A DNA stretch of 64,000 nt from positions 217,702-281,701 of the forward strand of contig CAYJFZ010000001.1 of NCBI GenBank assembly GCA_964369975.1, written 5' to 3'. Shown piece after piece: positions 53,087 through 62,682 of this stretch. The position numbers and the translations under genes were made by a program. The first letter of the stretch is position 1. Each line of letters begins with the position of its first letter. Origin of the DNA: RGIG3102 sp964369975. Lineage in GTDB: Bacteria; Bacillota; Clostridia; Oscillospirales; Ruminococcaceae. The notes beneath the pieces are model-generated. The model made no database searches. It was not told the origin of the DNA and saw only the letters and a program-made list of their open reading frames with translations.

Positions 53087-53116
53087 AAAACCGACTTTAA
53101 AAAGTCGGTTTTTATT
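53087..53116 (-). terminator. Terminator of purA
   Basis: AAAACCGACTTT-AA-AAAGTCGGTTTTTA, ending just beyond the purA stop at 53118. Confidence 0.85.
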
Positions 53117-53117
53117 A

Positions 53118-54404
53118 TTATATCTTAGGTGTTCTATATATTATATCGCTTCTTTTAGGTCCATTCGATACCATTGTGATAGGAAAGCCTATTTCTTTTT
53201 CGATAAAGTCTACATAGTCTTGTGCTTCTTGTGGTAATAAAGAAAACTCTTTTATACCTTGAATATCTGTTTTCCAGCCCTTTAGAGTTGTGTATACAGG
53301 TTTTGCGTTGTATAAATCAGTTGTATTTGGAAAGTCTTTTGTTTCTTTTCCGTTTACTTCATAGCCTGTGCAGATTTTTATTTCTTCTAAGTAGCCTAAA
53401 GGATCAAGCACTGATAATACTACATCAGTTGCACCTTGTACCATACAGCCGTACTTTGTAGCTACTGCATCAAACCAACCCACTCTACGAGGACGGCCTG
53501 TTGTTGCGCCATATTCGCCACCATCTCCGCCACGAGTTCTAAGTTCCTGTGCTTCATCTCCAAATAATTCACTTACAAAAGGCCCTGCTCCTACACAAGA
53601 AGAATACGCCTTTGCCACTGCATAAATTTGCTTTATTTCATAAGGAGGCACACCTGCACCACTAGCGCCAAAGCCTGCTAAAGTTGATGAAGAAGTTACC
53701 ATTGGGTATATACCTAAATCTATATCTCTTAAAGCTCCTAATTGGCCCTCTAAAAGGATAGTTTTATTTTCTTTAACTGCATCGTTTAAAAATTTTGAAG
53801 TATTGTAAACGAATGGTCTTACCATCTCTCTTTGCGCTACCATTTCATTATATAGCTCTACTTCATCTATTAAAGGCTTATTATATAAATGCTTTAATAG
53901 TATATTTTTTTGCTCTGCTACATTTTTAATTTTTGCTTTTAAGGTTTCATCGTTAAACAATTCATTTACTTGAAAGCCTATTTTAGCGTATCTGTCAGCA
54001 TAGCAAGGTGCTATACCGCTCTTTGTTGAGCCAAAAGAATTTTTGCCAAGTCTTTCTTCTTCATACTCATCAAAAAGTATGTGGTAAGGCATTACTAAGT
54101 TTGCCTTATCTGATACTAATACCTTTGGTGTTGGTACACCTTTTTGCTCTAATTCGCCGATTTCTTTTACTAAATTTCTTACATTTAGCGCAACACCGTT
54201 TGCTATAACGCTTGTTGTGTGGTCATAAAAAACACCTGATGGAAGTAGGTGAAGTGCAAATTTTCCATAGTTATTTACTATTGTATGCCCTGCGTTACTA
54301 CCGCCTTGATACCTTACAATAATATCTGCTTTTTCAGCGAGCATGTCTGTGATTTTACCCTTGCCCTCATCTCCCCAGTTTGCGCCTACGATTGCTTTAA
54401 TCAT
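53118..54404 (-). CDS. purA: Adenylosuccinate synthetase
   Basis: A 428-residue GTP-dependent enzyme that joins IMP and aspartate on the way to AMP. Diagnostic sequences are GANWGDEGKGKITD (P-loop), GGSNAGHTIV, GVPPYEIKQIYAVAKAYSSCVGAGPF, GATTGRPRRVGWFD and SNGPKRSDII. I start at ATG 54404, preceded by CGGAGA; a longer frame to 54533 adds 43 residues that look like leader DNA. The normal family length of about 430 supports this. It is divergent from the glycerol operon. Confidence 0.95.
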   Translation of the reverse strand: MIKAIVGANWGDEGKGKITDMLAEKADIIVRYQGGSNAGHTIVNNYGKFALHLLPSGVFYDHTTSVIANGVALNVRNLVKEIGELEQKGVPTPKVLVSDKANLVMPYHILFDEYEEERLGKNSFGSTKSGIAPCYADRYAKIGFQVNELFNDETLKAKIKNVAEQKNILLKHLYNKPLIDEVELYNEMVAQREMVRPFVYNTSKFLNDAVKENKTILLEGQLGALRDIDLGIYPMVTSSSTLAGFGASGAGVPPYEIKQIYAVAKAYSSCVGAGPFVSELFGDEAQELRTRGGDGGEYGATTGRPRRVGWFDAVATKYGCMVQGATDVVLSVLDPLGYLEEIKICTGYEVNGKETKDFPNTTDLYNAKPVYTTLKGWKTDIQGIKEFSLLPQEAQDYVDFIEKEIGFPITMVSNGPKRSDIIYRTPKI

Positions 54405-54540
54405 TTCAAATCTCCGTTTCTTAAATAGAATGCAAGATTTAAGGTGATCCGATAATTTTTTAAAAAAACTATCCTTTTGCCTTAGTCTTAAAATTTTAGA
54501 CTTTAAGTTTTTATTCGTAAAGTCATTTTTCAACTTTATT

Positions 54541-54570
54541 ATTTTAACATAAAACAGCTAATAAAGGCAA
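54541..54570 (-). promoter_or_regulatory. Putative promoter of purA
   Basis: Minus strand TTGCCT (54565-54570), 18-base spacer, TAAAAT (54541-54546). The leader of about 130 bases holds two imperfect stems (around AGTCTAAAATTTTAAGACT and GATAGTTTTTTT/AAAAAATTATC) but no recognised purine riboswitch. Confidence 0.5.
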
Positions 54571-54588
54571 TGTTTTTTATAAAATTTC

Positions 54589-54617
54589 TTGATTTTTTTA
54601 TTTTGCTGTGGTAGACT
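54589..54617 (+). promoter_or_regulatory. SigA-type promoter of the glycerol operon
   Basis: TTGATT (54589-54594), 17-base spacer, TAGACT (54612-54617), with a leader of about 90 bases to the first ATG. Confidence 0.6.
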
Positions 54618-54647
54618 ATACATATAAATTTAAACGCTTTGAGATTT

Positions 54648-54700
54648 AGAGCATTGCAAAATTTAGCCATAGGCTTATTTTGTAATGCTCTTTTTATTTT
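54648..54700 (+). terminator. Leader terminator (attenuator) of the glycerol operon
   Basis: AGAGCATTGCAAAAT (54648-54662) pairs with ATTTTGTAATGCTCT (54677-54691, one G-U), followed by TTTTATTTTT, and ends just before the RBS of the first gene. Its position between promoter and start codon implies antitermination control, as for GlpP-regulated glp genes. Confidence 0.75.
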
Positions 54701-54714
54701 TAGGAGGAAGATTA

Positions 54715-56148
54715 ATGTATGATGTAGTTATTATCGGTGGCGGTGTTGTAGGGGCTTCTTGCGCCTTTTATTTATCGCAGTACGATTTAAAAATTGCGAT
54801 TTTAGAAAAAGAAAATGATGTAAGTTTAGGCACAAGTAAGGCAAACAGCGCTATTATTCACGCAGGCTATGACCCAGCCCCAAACACTTTAATGGCAAAA
54901 TTTAATGTTGAGGGTAATTTTTTAACTAAAGAAATAGCTAAAAAATTAAATGTTCGCTGCTTAGAAGTTGGTAGCTTAGTTTTAGCCTTTAATGAAGAAG
55001 AAGAAAAAACAGTGCATGAATTATATGCCCAAGGTATAGAAAACAAAGTGCCAGATTTAAAAATCTTAACTAAAGAAGAAGTACTACAAAAAGAAGAAAA
55101 CATCAATAAAGATGTTATCTGCGCCTTATATGCTCCGAGTGCTGCTATAATCGAGCCTTGGGATTTAACTTTAGCTTTAATGCAAACAGCTGTAACTAAC
55201 GGTAGCGAATTATTTTTAAATACCGAGGTAGTAGATATTATAAAAAATGATGGGTACTATACTCTAAAAACAAAAACGGAAGATTTTAATGCAAAATATG
55301 TCTTTAACTGCGCTGGCGTTTTTTCTGATGAAATTCATAATATGGTAAGCGATAAAAGATTTACAATTAAGCCTTATATTGGCGAATACTATTTGCTTGA
55401 TAAAAGTCAAGGCAATTTAGTAAATCACATTATTTTTAAAGCGCCGAGTGGAATAACAAAGGGTGTTTTAGTCGCCCCTACTATTCACGGCAACTTAATA
55501 GTTGGCCCAAATAACAATATCATCGAGGGCATAACTACTAAAACTACTAAAGAAGGACTTAGCGAAGTAAGGAATTTAAGCGCTTTATCTGTACCAAACA
55601 TTGACTTTAGCCAAAATATAAGAAACTTTTCAGGTATAAGGGCAATTAGTGATGTCGATGATTTTATAATTGAAGAAGTAAAAGATGCTAAAGGCTTTTT
55701 TGATATAGGCGGTATTAAATCCCCAGGGCTTTCTGCCGCTGTTGCCATAGGAAAACACAGCGTTTCTATGCTTAAAAATATAAATGTTACCTTAAATGAA
55801 AAAGATGAATTTATCTTAGTAAGGGATAAGACTAATTTTAAAGATTTAAGTATAGAAGATAAAAATGCCCTAATAAAAGAAAATTCAAAGTTTGCAAGAG
55901 TTATTTGCAGATGCGAAACTATAACAGAGGGCGAAATTTTACAAATGCTAAATATGCCTATCCCTCCTACTACCGTAGAAGGAGTAAAAAGAAGAACAGG
56001 CGCAGGACTTGGTCGCTGTCAGGGTGGATTCTGTGCACCTAAGGTTTTAGAAATTTTAGCAAAACACTACAACAAAGATTTAACGCAGATTAACTATGAA
56101 ACTCTTAACTCAAATATATTAGTTTCACGCTTAAAAGAGGAGATATAA
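54715..56148 (+). CDS. FAD-dependent glycerol-3-phosphate dehydrogenase-like protein with BFD domain (GlpA-like)
   Basis: A 477-residue oxidoreductase. The N-terminal FAD site is DVVIIGGGVVGASCA, and SLGTSKANSAIIHAGYD is the DAO/GlpA-type flavin region. The C-terminal BFD-like [2Fe-2S] domain has VICRCETITEG and GLGRCQGGFCAP, giving four cysteines. It oxidises glycerol-3-phosphate to DHAP, passing electrons to the partner FAD protein. ATG 54715 is chosen because AGGAGG is six bases upstream; a longer frame from 54685 runs through the leader terminator. Confidence 0.9.
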   Translation: MYDVVIIGGGVVGASCAFYLSQYDLKIAILEKENDVSLGTSKANSAIIHAGYDPAPNTLMAKFNVEGNFLTKEIAKKLNVRCLEVGSLVLAFNEEEEKTVHELYAQGIENKVPDLKILTKEEVLQKEENINKDVICALYAPSAAIIEPWDLTLALMQTAVTNGSELFLNTEVVDIIKNDGYYTLKTKTEDFNAKYVFNCAGVFSDEIHNMVSDKRFTIKPYIGEYYLLDKSQGNLVNHIIFKAPSGITKGVLVAPTIHGNLIVGPNNNIIEGITTKTTKEGLSEVRNLSALSVPNIDFSQNIRNFSGIRAISDVDDFIIEEVKDAKGFFDIGGIKSPGLSAAVAIGKHSVSMLKNINVTLNEKDEFILVRDKTNFKDLSIEDKNALIKENSKFARVICRCETITEGEILQMLNMPIPPTTVEGVKRRTGAGLGRCQGGFCAPKVLEILAKHYNKDLTQINYETLNSNILVSRLKEEI

Positions 56149-56151
56149 GCT

Positions 56152-57411
56152 ATGGAATATGATGTAATTATTATCGGCGCTGGCCCTGCTGGTCTTGCCG
56201 CTGCTGTTTCAGCTTATGAAAACGGTGCAAAAAAAATCGCCCTTATTGAAAGAGATATTAAAACAGGTGGAATTTTAAATCAATGTATACACAACGGCTT
56301 TGGTCTGCACCACTTTAAAGAAGAATTAACAGGCCCTGAATATGCTACAAGATTCTATGAAAAACTAAGCAAGACTAAAACAGAATTATTCTTAAATACT
56401 ATGGTGCTTGAAATTACAAAAGATAGGGCTGTGCATATAATAAACGAAGAAGTAGGCTATACTATTTTAAGGGCAAAGGCTATAGTTTTAGCTATGGGCT
56501 GTCGTGAGAGAACAAGGGGAGCTATAAGTATCCCCGGCACTCGACCAAGTGGGATACTAACAGCCGGCACTGCCCAATACTATGTGAATATGCAAGGCTA
56601 TATGCCTGGCAAAAAAGTTGTAATTTTAGGCAGTGGCGACATTGGCCTTATCATGGCAAGAAGGATGACTTTAGAAGGCGCAAAAGTACTTGCTTGTGTA
56701 GAGCTTATGCCTTATTCAGGCGGGCTTACTCGTAATATAGTGCAGTGTTTAGATGACTATGATATCCCTTTATTACTCTCTCACACCGTAATAGATATTG
56801 AGGGTGTTGATAGAGTGCAAAAAGTAGTAGTTGCAAAAGTTGATGAAAATAGAGTTCCAATTAAAGGCAGCGAGATAGTTTTTGACTGCGATACCCTGCT
56901 TTTATCAGTGGGCTTAATTCCTGAAAACGAATTAACTCAAAACGCTAACATCCCTCTTGATAGAAGGACAAAGGGGCCTTTTGTATACCAAGATATGCAA
57001 ACTGTCGCCGATGGGATTTTTGCCTGTGGCAATGTTGTGCATGTGCATGACTTAGTTGACTTTGTTAGTGAAGAAAGCCAAAGAGCTGGCAAAAACGCAG
57101 CCCTATTTGCAAAAGGTGAAAATATAAATTATGATAAAGTATTAGATGTTAATACTGATAATACCATAACTTATACAGTCCCTCAAAAAATAAGACTGCC
57201 TTTTAGTGAAAATATAATAAATGTATTTTTTAGAGTTAATAGGATAATTAAAAAGGCAAGTGTTCAAATTACTGCCAGCGATAAAGTAATAGCTCAATAT
57301 AAAAAAGAACATTTAGCTCCGGGGGAGATGGAAAATGTAAAAATCCCTACAAAATTATTAAACGATGTAAACGATGCTATTAGCATAAAAATCATAGAGG
57401 AGGAAGTATGA
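56152..57411 (+). CDS. FAD/NAD(P)-dependent oxidoreductase, partner of the GlpA-like protein
   Basis: A 419-residue pyridine nucleotide-disulfide-type oxidoreductase: FAD motif DVIIIGAGPAGLAAA, NAD(P) motif KVVILGSGDIGLIMA (GSGDIG), and the C-terminal FAD segment DGIFACGNVVHVHDLVD. The pattern ALIERD/GGILNQCIHNGFGLHHF is typical of the clostridial G3P dehydrogenase partner often annotated as GlpB-like. It lies 3 bases after the GlpA-like gene and overlaps the DUF1667 gene by 4. It probably transfers electrons to NAD or a ferredoxin-like acceptor. Confidence 0.9.
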   Translation: MEYDVIIIGAGPAGLAAAVSAYENGAKKIALIERDIKTGGILNQCIHNGFGLHHFKEELTGPEYATRFYEKLSKTKTELFLNTMVLEITKDRAVHIINEEVGYTILRAKAIVLAMGCRERTRGAISIPGTRPSGILTAGTAQYYVNMQGYMPGKKVVILGSGDIGLIMARRMTLEGAKVLACVELMPYSGGLTRNIVQCLDDYDIPLLLSHTVIDIEGVDRVQKVVVAKVDENRVPIKGSEIVFDCDTLLLSVGLIPENELTQNANIPLDRRTKGPFVYQDMQTVADGIFACGNVVHVHDLVDFVSEESQRAGKNAALFAKGENINYDKVLDVNTDNTITYTVPQKIRLPFSENIINVFFRVNRIIKKASVQITASDKVIAQYKKEHLAPGEMENVKIPTKLLNDVNDAISIKIIEEEV

Positions 57412-57755
57412 AAAAATTAATCTGTATTACCTGTCCAAAGGGCTGTCATTTAACAGTTGATGATGCTACTTCTGATTTAGTTGTAAGTGGTAATGAATGT
57501 AAAAGAGGCATAACCTATGCACAAAACGAATTGTTTAACCCTAAAAGAGTTATCACTTCAACTGTTAGAATAAATAACGCTATTTATAATCAAATACCTG
57601 TTAAAACAAAGGATGCTGTGCCAAAGGATAAGATATTTTTAATAATGCAAGAATTAAAAAAAATAACTCTAACTTCGCCTATTAAAACAGGCGATGTAGT
57701 AATAGAAAATGTTTTAAATACAAAAGTTGACATTGTTGCAACTCGTGATTTATAA
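57408..57755 (+). CDS. DUF1667 family cysteine-rich protein
   Basis: A 115-residue protein with CITCPKGCHL and, further on, GNECKRGITYA, four cysteines that may bind an FeS cluster or zinc. DUF1667 genes regularly follow the two FAD enzymes of clostridial glycerol operons, so it is presumed to be a third subunit of this dehydrogenase. The start overlaps the preceding stop (ATGA). Length is normal for the family. Confidence 0.92.
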   Translation: MKKLICITCPKGCHLTVDDATSDLVVSGNECKRGITYAQNELFNPKRVITSTVRINNAIYNQIPVKTKDAVPKDKIFLIMQELKKITLTSPIKTGDVVIENVLNTKVDIVATRDL

Positions 57756-57786
57756 TATTAAATATAATATATAAGGAGTTTTATTT

Positions 57787-59283
57787 ATGCCAAAATTTAT
57801 TCTTGCTTTAGACCAAGGCACTACTTCCTCAAGGGCGATTTTGTTTGATGAAAATCAAAACATTGTAGATATTTCGCAAAAAGAGTTTACTCAAATTTAT
57901 CCAAAAGAAGGCTGGGTAGAACACGATGCTATGGAGATTTATTCTTCACAGTATTCAGTTATGATGGAGCTTATTGCAAAAAGTGACATTGATGTTAATG
58001 ATATAGCCGGTATCGGCATAACTAACCAAAGGGAAACTACTGTAATTTGGGATAAACACACAGGCAGACCTATTTATAATGCAATAGTTTGGCAATGTAG
58101 AAGGACTGCTGAAATCTGCGATAAGTTAGTTTTAGACGGTCACCGTGACTACATCAAAAAAACTACTGGCTTAGTAGTAGACGCTTACTTTTCAGCAACT
58201 AAAATAAAATGGATATTAGATAATGTGCCTGGTGCAAAACAAAAAGCTAAAAATGGAGACCTTCTTTTTGGCACTGTTGACTCTTGGCTTGTGTATAAAT
58301 TAACTAACGGCGCTGTTCATATCACAGACTACACAAATGCTTCAAGGACAATGCTTTTTAATATCCACACTTTAGAGTGGGATAAAAAATTACTCGAAAT
58401 TTTAGATATTCCTCAAAGCATGCTGCCAAAAGTTATGCCATCGAGCACAATTTATGGCCATGCAAATTTTGGGGGAGTTGATATTCCAATAGCAGGTATA
58501 GCAGGCGACCAACAAGCTGCGCTTTTTGGCCAGAGATGTTTTACTAAAGGTCAAGCAAAAAATACTTACGGCACTGGTTGTTTTTTACTTATGAATACTG
58601 GCGATACCCCTTATGAAAGCAAACACGGCTTAATTACCACAATAGCAGCTACTGCTACTGATAAAGTGCAGTATGCCTTAGAGGGTAGTGTGTTTGTCGG
58701 TGGGGCTGTTATACAGTGGATAAGAGATGAAATGCGCTTTATTTCTGAAAGTAGAGACGCTGAATACTATGCGCAAAAAGTAGATGATACGGGCGGTGTG
58801 TATATAGTGCCAGCATTTACAGGCCTTGGTGCCCCTTACTGGGATATGTATGCAAGAGGTGGAATTTTTGGTATAACAAGAGGCACTAAACGAGAGCATA
58901 TAGTAAGGGCTTCTCAAGAAAGTATCGCTTACCAGTCTTACGATTTATTAAACGCTATGGAAAAAGATACTGGGATAATTTTATCTGAGTTAAATGTAGA
59001 TGGCGGAGCAAGTAGGGATAGCTTTTTAATGCAGTTCCAAGCTGATATTATGGATAAGACTATCCAAAGGCCGATGATAAGAGAAACAACAGCCTTAGGC
59101 GCTGCCTACCTTGCAGGGCTTTCAACCGGTGTTTGGAAGGATACAAATGAACTGGATAAACTATGGTCACTTGATACAAGCTATACGCCTAATATGTCAA
59201 AAGAAAAAAGAGACAAACACTTAAAAGGCTGGCACAAGGCTGTAAAAAGAAGCCTTGAGTGGGCAAAAGATGATGAAGAGTAA
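57787..59283 (+). CDS. glpK: Glycerol kinase
   Basis: A 498-residue FGGY-family kinase that phosphorylates glycerol to G3P. N-terminal LALDQGTTSSRAILF, GIGITNQRETTVIWD, AIVWQCRRTA and the C-terminal ATPase segments LNVDGGASRDSFLMQFQADIM and ETTALGAAYLAGL are diagnostic. RBS AAGGAG precedes the ATG, and the gene is 31 bases after DUF1667. With the upstream dehydrogenase it converts glycerol to DHAP; no glpF is in the window. Confidence 0.97.
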   Translation: MPKFILALDQGTTSSRAILFDENQNIVDISQKEFTQIYPKEGWVEHDAMEIYSSQYSVMMELIAKSDIDVNDIAGIGITNQRETTVIWDKHTGRPIYNAIVWQCRRTAEICDKLVLDGHRDYIKKTTGLVVDAYFSATKIKWILDNVPGAKQKAKNGDLLFGTVDSWLVYKLTNGAVHITDYTNASRTMLFNIHTLEWDKKLLEILDIPQSMLPKVMPSSTIYGHANFGGVDIPIAGIAGDQQAALFGQRCFTKGQAKNTYGTGCFLLMNTGDTPYESKHGLITTIAATATDKVQYALEGSVFVGGAVIQWIRDEMRFISESRDAEYYAQKVDDTGGVYIVPAFTGLGAPYWDMYARGGIFGITRGTKREHIVRASQESIAYQSYDLLNAMEKDTGIILSELNVDGGASRDSFLMQFQADIMDKTIQRPMIRETTALGAAYLAGLSTGVWKDTNELDKLWSLDTSYTPNMSKEKRDKHLKGWHKAVKRSLEWAKDDEE

Positions 59284-59333
59284 TCTTATATTAAAATTTT
59301 TCTTTATTCACCCTTATAATAAAATATGATAAT

Positions 59334-59373
59334 TAAACGGATACTAACTTAAAGTTCGTATCCGTTTTTTTCT
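59334..59373 (+). terminator. Terminator of the glycerol operon
   Basis: AAACGGATAC-TAACTTAAAGTTC-GTATCCGTTTTTTT, 50 bases after the glpK stop. The remainder of the gap to 59536 shows nothing. Confidence 0.85.
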
Positions 59374-59536
59374 TTTAAAAGCCGATTTCTTTTTTATATA
59401 TTTTCATAACAAACCTTCTATTCATATGTTTGCTATTTAATTAAAATATATCACATTATGTTTTTTGTACAAGTAGGCAAAATTTTAATACAAGGCATAT
59501 TTTTTAATACTATGTATATTTTTTAAGCCTATAAAT

Positions 59537-59563
59537 AAAAAAAGTGCCTAAGGCACTTTTTTT
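59537..59563 (-). terminator. Terminator of the M24 peptidase gene
   Basis: AAAAAAAGTGCCT-AAGGCACTTTTTTT just beyond the stop codon of the minus-strand gene. Confidence 0.8.
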
Positions 59564-59573
59564 ATGAGAGTTA

Positions 59574-60680
59574 TTATAAGCTACCATTATTTAATATTAG
59601 TAGTTCTTTATCGGATTTCGTGATTACTTCTTTTTCGCCTTTTTCATTTATAACAACTATGTCTTCTATTCTCACACCTATATCATCTAATATATAAATC
59701 CCCGGCTCAACTGAGAAACACATACCTGTATCAAGCACTGTATGATTACAACCCTTTATTTCTGGTTGTTCATGCATTAAAAATCCTATGCCGTGGCCTA
59801 CTCTTGTAATTAGAGTTTGTGCATAGCCATATTTTTCTAAGACATCACGAGCAGCCTTATCAACACTTGAAGCGCTTACACCTTTTTTAGCGTGGGCAAC
59901 ACCTGCTTTATTTGATTCTAATACATAGTTATAAATTTCTTTTTGTCTTTCACTTACTTGTTCTATTGCAACTGTTCTTGTCATATCTGAGAAATATCCG
60001 TTATAAATACAGCCAAAGTCCATAAGTACTAAGTCACCTTTTTTGATAACTGTGTTTGATGTTCTATGGTGAGGAAGACTTGCATTAGCACCAGCTGCAA
60101 CTATACCCCAAGTATTTTTACCACCTAATTTTTCCATTTCTGCTTTTAAGAAATCAAGCACTTGCTTTTCTGTCATTCCAGCTTTAATGAATGTTTGCAC
60201 TTTTGTAAATGCTGCATCACCAATAGCCGCTGCATCTCTTAAAATGTTTAACTCTTCACTTGATTTTCTAATACGCATATTTTCAAGTAAGGTTTTTCCT
60301 TCTACAATTTTTGCCCCAGTAGCCTGAGCTATTTCCATTGCGTGAACAGCTCTTACTGTATCGCCCATAGCGATAGTTTTGCCTATAAGACCTTCTTTTT
60401 CAAAAATTTCTTTTATGCTGGCTGTTAAGCCATCGCCATCAAACCAAGTGTAATAAGGCACTTCATCTGTTAAAGCTTTTTTAGTTTCACCTATAGATAA
60501 TTTATTTACTACATAAAATTTTTCTCCAGTTGCTTTAATAAATAAGCCCTCAAACCTTGCTGAGATATGTGGCATAAAGCCTAAGATAAAGTTTAAGTCA
60601 ATTGAGGGTGCAATTAACATTGCATCAACATTTTGAGTTTTAATATATTCTGATACTCTTTTCATATACGCATGATTCAT
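59574..60680 (-). CDS. M24 family Xaa-Pro aminopeptidase
   Basis: A 368-residue creatinase/pita-bread metallopeptidase. The N-terminal creatinase-like domain (about 1-130) is followed by the M24 domain with the metal ligands in LMDFGCIYNGYFSDMTRT (two Asp), VGHGIGFLMHEQPEI (His), FSVEPGIYI (Glu) and GVRIEDIVV (Glu). It releases N-terminal residues before proline in the cytoplasm. It is the last gene of a five-gene minus-strand cluster, 77 bases after the small membrane protein gene. Confidence 0.93.
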   Translation of the reverse strand: MNHAYMKRVSEYIKTQNVDAMLIAPSIDLNFILGFMPHISARFEGLFIKATGEKFYVVNKLSIGETKKALTDEVPYYTWFDGDGLTASIKEIFEKEGLIGKTIAMGDTVRAVHAMEIAQATGAKIVEGKTLLENMRIRKSSEELNILRDAAAIGDAAFTKVQTFIKAGMTEKQVLDFLKAEMEKLGGKNTWGIVAAGANASLPHHRTSNTVIKKGDLVLMDFGCIYNGYFSDMTRTVAIEQVSERQKEIYNYVLESNKAGVAHAKKGVSASSVDKAARDVLEKYGYAQTLITRVGHGIGFLMHEQPEIKGCNHTVLDTGMCFSVEPGIYILDDIGVRIEDIVVINEKGEKEVITKSDKELLILNNGSL

Positions 60681-60757
60681 AGTTTTTACTCCTTCTATTT
60701 AAAAAAATAAGCATCTATAATTTTTATTCTCGATATCCTACTAAAATAACTCACTAC

Positions 60758-60949
60758 CTAAACAACTATACATACTGCAACAAATACTAAAAACAATCCA
60801 AAGCATCTAATAAATTTAAGCGCAAATTTTGTCGGCTCTCCTTTTTCTACAAAGCCCATATTATATATCTCCCAGGATAATTTTGGATTTATAATTTCAA
60901 AAACACCTATTGCACCTATTATTAATGCGCCTATTATTTTCTCTATCAT
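60758..60949 (-). CDS. Small two-helix membrane protein
   Basis: A 63-residue protein with two hydrophobic segments (about 4-19 and 46-63) joined by a polar loop containing NPKLSWEIYNMGFVEKGEPTK. AGGAGT stands 9 bases before the ATG, so it is probably real despite its size. Similar short proteins with ExxNPxxxW are known as uncharacterised membrane proteins (DUF6199-like, from memory). It lies between the lipoprotein and M24 genes. Confidence 0.65.
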   Translation of the reverse strand: MIEKIIGALIIGAIGVFEIINPKLSWEIYNMGFVEKGEPTKFALKFIRCFGLFLVFVAVCIVV

Positions 60950-60989
60950 ATTTTAGTTACTCCTTATATTACTTTTGGCATTTTTTATT

Positions 60990-61919
60990 CTAATTTGCTA
61001 TAACATTTTTTAATTTGGCTGTATATTCCTGTGTGATTCTTGCTTCTTGCCCAGATGAGTTTTCTCCTACTATCTCATAAGTCTGCTTTAGTAATACGCT
61101 ATCTTCTTCTATACTCAAAACAAAACTAACATTTTTTAATTGCATATTTGTTTTAGTTATAAATTCACTTATTTCAGCTTTAAAAACTCCATTTTCTTCT
61201 ATTAAAGTAATTGAACTTTCATCTTCTAAAATCCAGCCAAGAGGGCTTGTAAAATTAATATTTAATTCATCATTTACAAAGCTTGTATTCATTATAACTA
61301 AATTATCAATTTCTTCATACCCATTATTAAAACTTTTTGAAACCCAAGTAAGAGTCTGTGTTTCATCTTTTAAAAGAGATAGTACATCAACATCTTCATC
61401 TACATTTACAACAAACTGTTTTTCGCCATCATATTCTATAAAAACATCTGTAACGATAAATTCTTCATTATAATCGTAAACGACTTCACCCTCATCATCA
61501 CTTGCTATTTTCACTACTATTTTATCAGCAGATAAAGGCATAAAAAATATATCTCTACATACCCAAGAAATAGTAGTGCCATCAATACCGTGTTCTATAT
61601 TAAGCTGAGTTCCTTCATCATTTGTGTAAATTGACTCAAGGCCCCATTCATTCAAATTAAGTGGTGGATAGCCGGCTACAAACGAATATAAAACTTCATC
61701 GCCTTTTATAAATTCTATCGCTAAACTTTCTTTACTGAATTTAAAAAGCTCATCCAAAAGCGGGTGAGAAAATTCAATCGCCACTTGATTTCTGTCTTCT
61801 GTAATAGTGAGAGTTCCCTCGTTTATAGTATTATTTAAGCCTTCGTTTGTGTTAGCACTACACGAAACAAAGTAAACCATTAAAATTAGTAATAGAGCAA
61901 TACTTGTAATTTTTTTCAT
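60990..61919 (-). CDS. Lipoprotein of unknown function
   Basis: A 309-residue lipoprotein, lipobox YFVSC at about 16-20, followed by an Asn/Glu-rich linker and a mostly beta-predicted soluble part with alternating hydrophobic and acidic residues. No known domain recognised. RBS AAAGGAG precedes the ATG. It is 34 bases after the thioredoxin-like gene and probably belongs to the same transcript, so it may be a client or partner of that protein. Confidence 0.75.
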   Translation of the reverse strand: MKKITSIALLLILMVYFVSCSANTNEGLNNTINEGTLTITEDRNQVAIEFSHPLLDELFKFSKESLAIEFIKGDEVLYSFVAGYPPLNLNEWGLESIYTNDEGTQLNIEHGIDGTTISWVCRDIFFMPLSADKIVVKIASDDEGEVVYDYNEEFIVTDVFIEYDGEKQFVVNVDEDVDVLSLLKDETQTLTWVSKSFNNGYEEIDNLVIMNTSFVNDELNINFTSPLGWILEDESSITLIEENGVFKAEISEFITKTNMQLKNVSFVLSIEEDSVLLKQTYEIVGENSSGQEARITQEYTAKLKNVIAN

Positions 61920-61953
61920 ATTATTTTCTCCTTTTTTTATTCTTAAGAGTTCA

Positions 61954-62682
61954 CTAATCTATTTTGTATTTTTCTATTGCTTCATAAATATCAAAAGCCT
62001 CTTGTCCTTTTAGTGTTTCTTTTATTTCACCATCAATTACAATCAACACAGTCGGAACAGCATCAATATCATATTTTTCTAAAACAAGATTCAACTGCTC
62101 CTTATTTGTATCTCTATCATGTATAGTATTATACTTATACACATCTATTTCATAGTCTTTTGATATGTTTTCAATAGTTGGCGACAGTTCAACACAATAT
62201 AGACAATCTTCTCGTTCTATATATACTATTGCAGTTTCAAGGTCTTCAACATTTTCAAGTTCATTTAATGTTATATCAATAACTTTTGGATATTTTGCTA
62301 AATCATTAATGTACTCTGCTTTTGTGTTAATGCTATAAACACCGATAGTAAAAATATAACACATATAGATAATTGTAATTGGCAAAATAAAAGTTTTACT
62401 TAATTTTGTAAATTTGCTATCACTAATTATCTCCTTTAGATTTTTAGGGTATATAACACTAATTACAAGAATAATTACAAATATTAAAATACAATATTTC
62501 ACATCAATACCTGTCCAAAAGTTAAGTTCTGATATATCATTATAAGCATATCTGTCCATCATAGTTTGTAATATAAAATTATCAACTTCAGTTATTTTAT
62601 AATGTACATTTAACAAGTAAGCAAGAAATATAAAGCACCATAAATTTTTGTTTAATACTGTATTTAATATTTTTTTATTCAT
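61954..62682 (-). CDS. Membrane-anchored thioredoxin-fold protein with CLYC motif
   Basis: A 242-residue protein with about three hydrophobic segments (around 12-26, 60-78 and 98-117) and a C-terminal thioredoxin fold (about 148-242). The redox motif is C160-L-Y-C163 in IEREDCLYC and the cis-proline is P210 in DAVPTVLIV. The domain should face outside and may exchange disulfides, like bacteriocin-accessory thioredoxins, but no bacteriocin gene is seen. It overlaps the upstream paralog-like gene by 8 bases. Confidence 0.8.
   Translation of the reverse strand: MNKKILNTVLNKNLWCFIFLAYLLNVHYKITEVDNFILQTMMDRYAYNDISELNFWTGIDVKYCILIFVIILVISVIYPKNLKEIISDSKFTKLSKTFILPITIIYMCYIFTIGVYSINTKAEYINDLAKYPKVIDITLNELENVEDLETAIVYIEREDCLYCVELSPTIENISKDYEIDVYKYNTIHDRDTNKEQLNLVLEKYDIDAVPTVLIVIDGEIKETLKGQEAFDIYEAIEKYKID

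Noticed and set aside
54405..54533. Longer N-terminus for purA
   Set aside because: The extension does not match the family, whose proteins begin close to the P-loop motif, and an RBS precedes ATG 54404.
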